Shown here piece after piece: positions 54,340 to 64,000 of a stretch of 64,000 nt of DNA; within the stretch, counting starts at the first letter, position 1, and each line of letters opens with the position of its first letter. The notes beneath the pieces are model-generated. The model saw nothing but the letters and a program-made list of their open reading frames with translations, was not told the origin of the DNA and searched no databases. A program made the translations under genes and the position numbers. Source of the DNA: Capsicum annuum (Eukaryota; Streptophyta; Magnoliopsida; Solanales; Solanaceae); assembly GCF_002878395.1 (NCBI RefSeq), contig NW_025856049.1:62001-126000 (forward strand). The letters run 5' to 3'.

Positions 54340-56018
54340 TAAGCTTTATGGACCAAATTAAAGGACCCATGGCTATGGACCAGATTTAGGCCTAAACTAA
54401 TGTACTCATTTGTGCCAAATTGAAAAAAAGAGGAAGAAAATGGAGAAATGGCCCAACACTTAAATTTACCAAAGGCCCAATTTATTTGAGCTCAAAATAA
54501 GAATTTAAGCAAGTAGGTGCATCACCTATTTTGAAATTTTGAGCAGCTTGAACCCTTACGTAGGTGCATCACCTACTTGACTAATTTGTGGCTGGAAATG
54601 AGGTCAATAATAAGGGCTCAATATAGGATCAATATATATGGCCATTTTACTCATTTTAACCAAAATATTCCTTTTTAAATTTTAGCTTTCTCCCTTTCTT
54701 AACATGGATAACAATAGCAACCCTACAATTTCTTCTAGTGTTCTTGAAGAAATCCTCATCTTTGAAAGCTAAGGTAAGTGAAAACACTCAAGTTTTAGAT
54801 TATTATCTCATGGAATATTAGGAAAACATGTTATAGGTTTCTAATTATAAATACATGGTAGAATATAGAACCATGACTCGCTCACTTTTCCTTTGTTATT
54901 GAGAGATCTCTTTTATTTTTGGTTTAAATTGAGAGATCTCTTTTATTCTTTGGTTTAAAGTGTGATGGAAATTAAAAGTTAAAGTTCATGAGGAGTTCAA
55001 ATTTAAGTATAAGTTACAAAATTAAGGTAACGTGATTGCCCCATTTTGTTCTCCTTATATATGAATTTGAGAGAGAATTATGAATGTGTTGGTTTTTAGA
55101 ACTCAAGAGATGATGAGTTCAATAAGTGATTACTACAATAAAAGGGATTTGGGACTGTTTTACGGACTATTTTGTATGTATATGCTATGGGATGCTAGGT
55201 TTATTTTAGAGAAATGTTTGATTAGTTTGTAATGAAATATGGAAGAAAGGTGTGGAGGTACACCACCTAACTAATTATTGCATTTGTTTACTGTGCAATC
55301 TATTTTGCGTATTGTTTGGAATGTGTAATGAAGCCAAGGTGGTTTCGGTGAACCTTATAAGGGAATGTATGGTATCTCTATCTAATTGGAAGAGAAAAGG
55401 GTTAAAATAACACCCTTAATTGATAGATTAAGAGCTTACAACCAGGTTACTATTTTGTTGAACTTAAATAACCTAAAGGTGTTGGTTGGTTGCTAATATT
55501 AGTTTACTATATCATCTATTAAAGATAAGTAATCTAATAGGTGGGAAGTGAAAGTTAGTTAGTTTTGGAGTTATATAATCAGGTATGTAAGGCATACTCT
55601 AATTTGTACTCTTTAGCATTAAATCGGATATTTGGTCCATCAAGTAAGATTCCAAGGTTATCATATAAAAAGTGATATATAATGGAAGCGTATTATATCC
55701 CATATACTCAATGACCTTATTCCCAGTCTCCAACATGTTAAAATACCTCAATACATGCTTATTATTAAAACTGCATGTCTGTTTTCACTAAAGAATTTCA
55801 AGAGTTCTCCGTTTACTCAAATAAGACTCATCTGTTATTTTCATCTCCTAAACACTTCATATGTGTGACAACAACTCCTTACCTGATTATTATTACATTA
55901 AGTGCCCATTTACATGTCTCTTATTTGTAGATTACTGTTTTAAGGTACCATAATATTATGACCACCAAAGTAACAATCTCAAAGATTAAACAAACTATGT
56001 AATGCAAATTTGTAAAAC

Positions 56019-56185
56019 GTGTTGCAACTCAGGGGCATTAGCCTAGCATGGACCGATCTCGATACCTTTATATGTGGGTGGAAGCTCAAGGGCATAAGCC
56101 TAGCATGGGCTGATCCCAATGTTTATCTATGGGTGGTAGCTCAGAGGCCTAAGCATAGCATGGGCCGATCACGATTTTTCTATTT
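56019..56185 (+). repeat. Three ~60-base tandem repeats in family C LTR (3')
   Basis: Same block as 30840-31015: 'aggggcattagcctagcat', 'agggcataagcctagcat', 'agaggcctaagcatagcat', each followed by 'gg(a/g)c(c/t)gatc'. Confidence 0.8.
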
Positions 56186-56848
56186 ACCACGGATCAACTA
56201 GTCATTTGTATTATATGACATGCAAAGATTATGAAGTAAGAAAGGTAAAATAAAGAAAGGACTGTAATGTACCTGATCCTTCAAGAATATAAAGGTGGTC
56301 TACATGCACTATTTATTCACTGGTATCTGATTTATATTGAGCTCTTGTATCATGTGTTGTTACATATTTTCGTACTCACGTCCCTCACAGGGGACCTGTA
56401 TTTCATGCTGCAAGCATAGGTGCTTCAGCTATTACACCTCCTAAGTAGAAGCACACTCTATTCAGTGACTAATGAGGAGCTCCAGGTTGATTCGGGGCTT
56501 TCTGAATTTGTTCCATATGTTTAGGTATTGCATTGAACTCAATAGTAGGTTGGGAGTTTGTCCCGACCCTAGATAAGTCTATGTATCTTTTATAGGCTTT
56601 ATAGACTAATGTAAAGTTAAACATAGTAGTGTCTTGTCTTTTAGATGTGGTGGCCCCTATGGCTAAGTGTCGTATATATTATTTTTTGCTTTCCATTATA
56701 GTTAGTCTCATAAATGCATAATATTATATTTGTCTAAACCTTTGGTTGTCATAGTTACATGCAAGAGAAGTACCAGGTTATGGATTGGTTCTTTCGGGCC
56801 TTTATGGCTACGTGTGCCTTCCTCCCCAATAGTATTTGAGGAATGGCA

Positions 56849-57435
56849 GTGTGTTCTTCACTTGGTTTTGCATTAGGGCAGCCTTCATGCTCGACATTAC
56901 AAGGGAATATGTCAAGTTGGACCTTTGGGCTAATTTCTGCATCACTTATCCAAAAATTGGGACTTTCTGCCAAGGGATTGAAGGGAACTTCCTTGGGTTT
57001 CCACTTGGGAATTCTTGGGGGTTGAACCTGCACATGAGAAGAGAAAATACTAGGAAAAAGGCTAGTAATTTGGTTAGTGAGTAATAGGGATTATTTGTGG
57101 TCAAGATCCATAATCAAGCATTTCTTTCCACTTCCAACTTCACAACCCATGGTTCCCCTTTCCTTTTCCCTCCTTCCTTCACATCATTCTTGTACCCTAC
57201 CATTTATTTTCTCTCCATCTTGAGGCTTAGCTTTCTCCTTAGGTGCTAAATCTACCACTTCTCCGACTTAGATGGATTGAGTTCGGTTTAGGGATGTTTG
57301 GAGAGTGGGAACCGGATTTGGTTGAGGAAGGACTTGATACCATTTAAAGTCATGGCTTAGTGCTTCTATCTTAGCCAACAATACTCCCAAAGCGTCATTT
57401 CCCAAAGGTTGCGATGTGGTACCTTTGTTTGCCAT
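56849..57435 (-). pseudogene. A6 gag-like start and ORF-U beginning (right of C1)
   Basis: ATG 57435: MANKGTTSQPLGNDALGVLL, AKIEALSHDF, then a proline-rich stretch (PQPNPVPTLQTSLN), the CLIMDLDHK motif near 57118, and from 57033 VQPPRIPKWKPKEVPF, LAESPNFWISDAEISPK, CNVEHEGCPNAKPSEEHT, interrupted by C1. Continues at 28883 downward. The Met/Arg/Asp repeat of other family A starts is shortened. Confidence 0.65.
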
Positions 57436-58668
57436 CACAATTATACCTAATAAGAAGCAAAAATCAGCAAAGAGAAAACCTAGAAAACAAACAAACAAGT
57501 TAGTTCAAAAAGAGCCTCACCACTCTCACACTGGGTTCTTTCCTCAAACTTGGTCTCATAAGTGTCAAAATCATTGCATGTACTTGGAAAGTGAATGAGT
57601 GATGAATCTAATTTAGCCTAGAATAAATTTTTGTATGATGTGACTCAAATAAAGATGATGTCAAGACTTGAACCAACAAATTACTATCACTTAACAACGA
57701 GAAAAACACTTAAAAAGGGAAGAAAAGAACAAACGGACTCAAGCCTAATTACCAACGGAGTAGGTACTTACAATTTTGCTAATTAGTGATAGAATAAAAA
57801 CAAAAGAAACTAGAAACAATAAATTGAAACTTAGAAATCTAATTTTAGGACTCAATTTGGTTGTTCATAAAGTAATGATGTGGCAGCTTGTGGTTGGATG
57901 TCACTTTTCAAAATTTTCAAGTCCCCAAATCTCTTTTTTCTGCCAAAAACATTTCGGAGAAGAAGAAATTTTGTTTGGGAGGGAAATATTGAAGGTTTGT
58001 AGCCCTTTTGGAGCTTCAAATGAATTCAAAATGGATTGGTCCCCTCAAGTGTACTTTCAATTGTACTTTCTTGTCCCCTTGTCCCTTGTTCCTTTTTCGA
58101 AGACTTAGAATATGCTAGGGAATATTCTTGTACAAATACTTTGTACACTCTCTTTCTTCTCCCTTTTTGGATCAAATAATCTACTTGAATATTCTTCTTC
58201 AACAAGCTTTGAGGATGGTGGATGAATAAGATCAATATTCAAGAGTTGACCACAGTTTGACAACTAGGCAAATGAACCCTAAATTCAAATTTTCTTTTAG
58301 ATCTACGTTCCTTTTGCCGAGAAAAGCTTAACCAACAAAAAATTAGCCATAAAATGCCACAAACAATATATCTACCATGAGATCTCACTGCTTCAAACAC
58401 ACCTCAACAATGGTGGATCTAGCTCAAAAACAACTAAATCTTTCTCTAAACTTAGATCTAGACCCTTTAAGTGTCAGAGAACAAGAATCTAGCAGTAGAA
58501 ACTATCAAAACAAACTAAAAATTAGTAGATCTAAGGTACAAGTTTTGGATGTACTACTTCAACATAAAAAACTACTTTTTTGTGATTTTTCTTGACTCTA
58601 GACTCTTTGTTTGTTAGATTTTCTTAGATCATAGGCTTGAAGTTGTGGGAACAACTCTAATTCATGGA
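57436..58668 (-). other. Family A leader (A6), no gene
   Basis: Same landmarks as the other family A leaders, read on the minus strand: 'gttggttcaagtc' equivalent (57675-57660), the 'accaagtttgaggaaag' block (57553-57537), pyrimidine-rich end before ATG 57435, and 'cattttcccaagtgtactttcaattg'-type text near 58040-58060. Confidence 0.65.
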
Positions 58669-58681
58669 TCTTGATACCAAA

Positions 58682-59410
58682 TGATAGGTAAAACAAAGCT
58701 ATAACCGAAATTCAAGACTAAATAAGCAAAAATCAGTAACTAAAGAATGGGGAGATGAAGTAGAAACAAGAAGAAAATTGCATTCAATGAATCATAAACC
58801 AACTCTAATGATTAGCACCTAAGTGTATAATAAACACTTAACATACCTCACTGTTGATAGATATCACTTCATTCATAGGTTGACACAAAGGGATCAACTC
58901 CTCAAGCACCTAACCTTTCTTTCAAAAATGTCAACAAGTGTGATTCCACACTCTTTGATAAGCCTAGTTTCAATGTCTATTCCAAGACCTACACTACAAT
59001 GATTTTTCGAAGACCTACACTAAGGAAAGAAAACACAATTTGAGTTTCACTCAATCAATTCTTCAAAACTAATGACAAATGGAAGCTAAAGATCTATTTA
59101 TACTAATACAAGAAAATATCTAAAATACCTTTAATGAAGGGTGCTCCTTTGGAGTGTAAAAAAGGAGTCTCAAAAGACCATAATATCGTTAAGTTGAGGC
59201 ATCTTTAGAGTGTATTCAAGGCTTCCTTAGAGTGTATTCAAAACTTTTCTTCATATTTTAGAAAATACACTCCCTTGGTTGAAGGCATCATGCTCTCATA
59301 AGCTTCCATTTGCATGAACAAGCCTTGAAAAGGCTCCAAAAAGTCTTCAATCCTAAACTTGAACCTTTGAAAATACCTTGTACTCTTTTGTGCTCTTCCT
59401 GCTTATATCA
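58682..59410 (-). repeat. Family A LTR (5' LTR of A6)
   Basis: TGATATAAGCAGGAAGAGC ... CCTATCA, then TTTGGTATCAAGATCC. 729 bases. Promoter block decayed (minus, near 59090-59105). It contains a duplicated 'gcttccttagagtgtattca' segment (59190-59245). Confidence 0.83.
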
Positions 59411-61910
59411 TCCTGGGTGCTACACGATGCTTACAAAACCAAAGGACCACAAGCTAACTCATGACTGATATCTACTATGAGCACTAGATAAAAATACTAA
59501 AATAATTGCAAAACTAGGTAAAAATGCCATAAGATTCAAAATTTAAAATACTGATAAAACATAACTTCTGAAATATTAATCCATAATATTGAATACTATC
59601 TGAAAATCTAGTCTGAAAGCCTCTAATCTAAATTGTCTAAAAGTAGAGTTGATGGGACAAGCCCCCAACTAACCCCAACTACAAAACTTCTGATAAACTC
59701 AAATACTAAAATAAAAGTTTATCCTTGATAGATGAGGACTCATTACTAAATCTGCGACTGCTAACTGGATCTATCTCAGTGCGGTCGGGAACTTGAGCAT
59801 CCGAACCTATGATATAGGATATCATAGAGCAAAAAATGAGTGTGCAGTTAGTACGTGGAATATACTGGTGTGCTAGATGATGTAAGTTTGAATGCAAGGG
59901 TTTATATGCATTAACAATAACTGACTGAATAGTATAGAGTAATTGACTATTGGAGTACATGGATAACCAAAACAACTGTAAATACTGAGTATGTAATACT
60001 GTGAACATACGTGTATACTATAACTGAGATTGTTTGAAGCTAAGTCATGAGTTATGATAACTTAGTAACTGCTATCTAAAATTACTAATAACTGATTTAC
60101 TGATACTGAGTCACTGTGTTTGATAGTCCTGTTTCTATAGGACTGAACTAAATTCTAAACCTAGACTAAAACTAAGACCGTGGGAGGTAATCATCTAACT
60201 GACATGCCCTAAATCTAAGCTGATAGGGGTCAAACATGTGACCCCAGTTGGAAGGATGCTAATACCGTACCACGAGTACTAATACAGGAAAACCAAGATG
60301 CCAAGCTTAATCTAACGTATGACCCCTAGGAGGTAGTCAAGCCTAATCTGACGAGTAACTCCTCATCCTATGCTGGCTATGTAGTTCTAGAGTATAGGGA
60401 CTGCTACAGATGGGGAAGTCGTCATTCCTACACTCGCTCGGTGTTAAATCCTACTCCCAACTGAAATACACTGAATTGATTATACTGAACTAGACTGGAC
60501 TGATACTGAGTTTTCTTGATTTATGTAACTGACTGGATTTTTCTGATTACGACATAATTGATACTATTCTAGAATAGACGTTTGATCTAGGTAAACAGCT
60601 AAATTGTTGGGTATAAAATACCCTAGGAATCGATAGCATAAAAAGAAAAACATAACATGATCATAAAGGCATAACAATACTTGCTTGCTAATAATACACT
60701 CATTTAGACATTTTGTTAGACACTTCATATACATGAACTTTCACATAAATGGGATCATATATTAACATGTCATGCTTTCTCTAGTCAAATCACATGAGCA
60801 TTTCATTAAACACTTATAGGGATAATATTGTACATGATTGGGGACCACATAATAACATGTCATGATTCCACTATTTAGTTCACATAGGAAATTTAACAAA
60901 AACTTGGGGAGCATGGATTATTTGCATTACAATGGCCAACACATGAACATCATGATACATTAATCAATTTGTAAATGCAAGGATTTATCAAGATAATTAC
61001 ATATTTATCACACATGGTATTCAATTTTTCATGAATCTTGCAATTAAATCATGGATTGAAACCCTTCTAATTTCATGAACATGAATTCAATCTAATCTAA
61101 ACATAGAAATTTATAATTCAACAATCTTATAGTTTTAAAAATGGATTCGTGGACTCTATGGGTGAAAGAAACCCATAGATCAACACCTAACATACCTGAT
61201 TATTATGGATTCTTGAAGTTCTTGAAATATTTCTTGAGGATTAATCTTGATTCTTGAAGCTAGGGTTTTTGCCTCTTTGTGAGAGAATGCCTTTTGATTA
61301 GGGGAAATGTTAAATAATGAACAACATAAAATGTTTTTTGGGATTAAATCCTGTATTTGGGCATATAACGATTATAGGAAAAAATAGTTTTAACCTTGGA
61401 TGAAATATTCAATATTTGTCAAACTTTTTCAAATTGAGCCCTTGGTGCGATACGGCGCTGTCATGCTATGTCTCTGGATATTGCCAATTAGGAAAGTGGC
61501 TGGTGGCGTGACATGATGGCATCGCGTTGCAATCTTGGATGCGACCTGGAAGTTAGTCGCGATGCGGTGGATCACGTTGGTACATTAAAAATTGATAAAT
61601 GTTAAAATAATTTATAGCGCGATGCATCGGTATTGTAGTACCTCACTGAAAACTGACAATTGCCATTTTGACATACTCCACGACGTGCTACTAGTCTTAA
61701 TGATGGTGTTTAGTGATTGAAACTTAAAATAGCCATAACTTGTTACCCGATGATCAGATTTAGGTAAATTTTATATAGTTGGAAAGATGACTAAATTTTC
61801 TACACATTGGTGAGCTCTAAACAGGAAAAAACTTTGTATTTCAAAAATTTTACACTCAATAAATCATGGACTAAGAGTTAATTTTAGCTAGAGAAATATG
61901 AGATATTACA
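59411..61910 (-). repeat. Solo chromovirus-type LTR (family D-like)
   Basis: Plus-strand TCCTGGGTGCTACACGATGC ... GAGATATTACA, about 2.5 kb, no internal domain on either side. Layout parallels the family D LTR: a 'gggtgc..cacgatgctt' start, a 'gtagttctagagtatagg' block near 60380 and 'actcgctcggtgttaaatcctactccca' equivalent to the D LTR block near 41440. GC-richer stretch at 61440-61570. No frame supported. The first bases are missing, so it is truncated where A6 starts. Confidence 0.6.
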
Positions 61911-63475
61911 TGACTTGAGACCCTTAATCGTGAAATGAAAAGAATAAAAATGAACTTTGGTAGACTAGAAAGGGGGGTAAAATAACATAAAGGGATTACA
62001 TCTACTATGAGTGGAAGGTTGGATCACAAGGATGGTCAAAAGAGCTCTATTCACTCCACTCCTCAAAACTACCAAGCTCCTTTAAGGTATGAAGAATTTA
62101 TGCGGGGGAAAAGACATAACAAACTACCTTATTATGAGAGCTTCCCAAAGGTTCAAGTGGGCTACCATGGTCAAAACCAAGGTGAAGACCATACTTCATA
62201 TGGGCTAAAAGGTAACAATGCTGCCTCTTATACTCCTATATACATAGAATCTGGTGACGTGGCAAGTAGTAGCCAAGTGGATGTAGTTGGCGGTTTTCCT
62301 AAAGGATAATTTCAAGTGTTGACCCTTTGTGATACTCTTGATGTTACTAGGTTGCATGAGGACCAAAATTGTATTGTAAATATGCAAACACTATAGGTCC
62401 TATAAATGACAAAATTGATTCTCTTCGTAAAAATAACTTGTGTCTATCTAGTGCTAGCACTTGTAACATCAATGAGGTTATATTACCGAGTGATAAGAGT
62501 ATTCACACACTAGTTTACCATTATGAAAATAAAAGGTGAGTCTACATTTATATATGAGTTGGCAACAACTAGTGAGAGTGTGCAAAATAATTAATCGAGC
62601 GGAGATGACCTTCATTTGCTTGAATGTTTAGAATACCCGAATTGTGATTGTACTTGTCGAAATGGTTTTATTGTGATCCCTTTTCTTCTCGTTGTGGTTT
62701 GAATATCTATGTGGACTACTCTCTTGGAAAAGAAGGCAATATTTCTTTAGGTATTCCATCTACTTCTTTTTTGAGTCTTTCCTATGTCGATCATACTAAT
62801 GGTGTTAAGTTTGAGACTAGTAAGTATATGCATAAGGACACCAAAGTTGAAATTTACTTGTGTGAAACCTTTGTCTACTCTCTTTGTACTCATGATATTT
62901 CTAATGATGATAAAGAGGGTATGCCTAATTGTAAGGATGGCCCCATAGGGCAAAGTAAGTATAGCCTTGACCCATGTTCTTGGTTAACTTATGCTTTTGA
63001 ACTCGATGAATTATTTGGTTGTGGGAAATGGAACACAGCCAACTTGGTGATAGGTCAAGACAATAAGCACATGTTAATTGTGGATGTTGGTATCCTTCCC
63101 TATGATGGAAAGACTTTCTTGGGAATTTACAATCCACTTGATAGACCAAAGTTGTGCTTGGGAGGGATTTCCCATTACGATAAGTGTTCCCTAATAAGGG
63201 GAGTAGTGTTTCTATTCTTGACCAAGGTATCACTACTACTAGGTCAAGGATAGTGTTACATCTTCAAAACACTTTGGGTGAATTCCATTCATATGATACC
63301 CTTCTTTGTGACATAATTTTGATTATGGACCTTAGGGAAAATGTCTCATTGCCTCTTTAGGGTATTGCTTATATACTCGCATCCAAGGTTTACACAGTTG
63401 TGATTAAGTTATGTGAACAACAACTTGTGGTTGCCAAGTTGAATTCATTGTTGTGGAAGAGTCCGAGGATGCTAA
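61911..63475 (+). pseudogene. ORF-U (unknown internal protein), plus copy
   Basis: A 100-codon frame (62007-62309): YYESFPKVQVGYHGQNQGED, ESGDVASSSQVDVVGGF; then DTLDVTRLHEDQN, ESTFIYELATTSESVQN; then a 201-codon frame (62648-63253): RCGLNIYVDYSLGKEGNISL, VEIYLCETFVYSLCTHDISN, SKYSLDPCSWLTYAFELDEL, LIVDVGILPYDGKTFLGIYN, PLDRPKLCLGG. This is the longest continuous ORF-U frame in the window and has a part missing elsewhere. Continues eroded to 63475 (LNSLLWKSPRMLM), where a family C LTR starts. No known domain. Confidence 0.65.
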
Positions 63476-64000
63476 TGTGACACCCCATATGTTCCATGTA
63501 CATTTTCTATTTATATGTAACTTGGAATACACTTGTGGTAGGTAATGAATGAGATTTTTTATGCGAATATTAATGGTTTAAATGGACTTCGAGACTCTTC
63601 CCGCACCTTTTTGTGTGACATGATAAAGATAATATCAATACAACTATTTAACTTGCAATTCTAAGTTGGTATTTGAATCTTACGTTTAAAGTAACCAGGT
63701 AGGTACAAGGTGTAAGCTAGATTAAGGTGAATACGAGATGGAAATGGAATGAAATGTTGAGGTGGTGGATTGACTTAATTAAGCTAGTAGGTGAGTCACC
63801 TACTAGGGTTATTTAAGACAAGTTAGTGGACCAAGTCCATGAATCAGCTTTGGGCCTTTATTGGTATACTTATTTGGGCCCAAATTAAGTAAATGAAGAA
63901 GGAAAAAGGAGAAAAGGCCCAATACTCAAATCTGCAAAGGCCCAAATATAACTGAGCCCAACTAAGAAATTAAGCATATAGGTGCATCACCTGCTTTGAA
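63476..64000 (+). repeat. Family C LTR, 5' part (runs off the window)
   Basis: TGTGACACCCCATATG at 63476, then text collinear with 28884-29410 and 54005-54535, including the palindrome at 63786-63804 and one degenerate box at 63977-63996. Cannot tell whether a full element or a solo LTR follows. Confidence 0.82.
63786..63804. promoter_or_regulatory. Palindromic TGAGTCA box (third family C LTR)
   Basis: AGTAGGTGAGTCACCTACT, identical to the box at 29197-29215. Confidence 0.5.

Larger units (their letters stand above)
28884..56848 (+). mobile_element. Family C Tekay/Del-like chromovirus C1 (interrupted)
   Basis: 5' LTR 28884-31694, primer-binding site 31698-31711, gag start 31918-32229, then B2 inserted (32230-49190), gag continuing 49191-50110, protease, reverse transcriptase, RNase H, integrase, chromodomain to 53889, polypurine tract aaggaggggagga (53992-54004), 3' LTR 54005-56848. 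All Ty3/Gypsy pol domains are recognisable in PR-RT-RH-INT order, and the C-terminal chromodomain places it in the chromoviruses. Many stops: extinct. The two LTRs differ at about 30 of ~285 bases that I compared by eye (from 28985 and 54107). Confidence 0.9.
54005..56848 (+). repeat. Family C LTR (3' LTR of C1)
   Basis: TGTGACACCACATA ... TTGAGGAATGGCA (5' partner: TTGAGGCTTGACA). 2844 bases. TGAGTCA palindrome at 54321-54339, degenerate copies at 54511-54532 and 54560-54579, three-unit repeat at 56019-56185, and a private ~35-base duplication ('gagagatctcttttatt' at 54900 and 54929). Confidence 0.9.
56849..59410 (-). mobile_element. Family A retroelement A6 (minus), right part; host of C1
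   Basis: Minus-strand order: 5' LTR 59410-58682, primer-binding site 58681-58669, leader 58668-57436, gag start, ORF-U beginning, then C1. The left part is 28451-28883. The 3' half of A6 is lost. The leader has no supported frame. Confidence 0.82.

Noticed and set aside
56019..56201. Repeat-containing 60-codon frame (GISLAW units)
   Set aside because: It is the translation of the three-unit LTR repeat; the equivalent in the 5' LTR is not open in the same way.
59411..61910. A host gene or promoter region between A6 and the next ORF-U
   Set aside because: Length, end motif TATTACA and block order fit a chromovirus LTR better; no exon-like frame found.

Overview
The window is plant nuclear DNA made almost entirely of decayed, nested LTR retrotransposons. 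I see no host gene, tRNA, rRNA or CRISPR array. A Solanaceae genome is likely (inference): primer-binding sites match plant initiator-Met tRNA, the large chromovirus LTRs look like those of nightshade genomes, and there is a SINE of the TS/SolS type near position 400. The density of nested, stop-ridden elements suggests pericentromeric heterochromatin. Names used here: family A = ~700-base LTR, TGATACAAG...CTTGTATCA; family B = ~800-base LTR, same terminal motif but different body; family C = Ty3/Gypsy Tekay/Del-like chromovirus, ~2.8-kb LTR; family D = a second Tekay/Del-like chromovirus, ~2.4-kb LTR. 'ORF-U' is a recurring internal reading frame of unknown function.

Layout. 1-2790: two family A fragments head to head, forming a large inverted repeat, one arm carrying a SINE. 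2880-6452: a family A element with gag and protease remnants running straight into ORF-U, then an LTR. 6453-7622: leader-like DNA. 7623-11549: complete-structured family A element A4 (minus). 11550-16110: gag, ORF-U and a family B-like LTR. 16137-20766: inverted family B LTR, a second B LTR end, leader, ORF-U, and a minus-strand gag. 20767-26325: a partial A LTR, then element A5 (plus). 26326-28107: family C pol fragment.

28451-59410 is a deep nest. Element A6 (family A, minus) is split by C1 (28884-56848); C1 is split within gag by B2 (32230-49190); B2 is split by A7 (34495-38634) in its interior and by D1 (40453-48732, minus) in its 3' LTR. Target-site duplications and resumption of the host sequence support the C1, B2 and D1 steps. 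59411-61910: a solo chromovirus-type LTR. 61911-63475: ORF-U again. 63476-64000: start of a third family C LTR.

How it fits together. Families C and D encode Gag, protease, reverse transcriptase, RNase H, integrase and a chromodomain. Families A and B have LTRs, a primer-binding site, a short gag-like start and a polypurine tract, but where pol should be they carry ORF-U, recognisable by short motifs in at least eight copies across two LTR families. They look non-autonomous, presumably mobilised in trans. ORF-U is the part of the window most worth following up.
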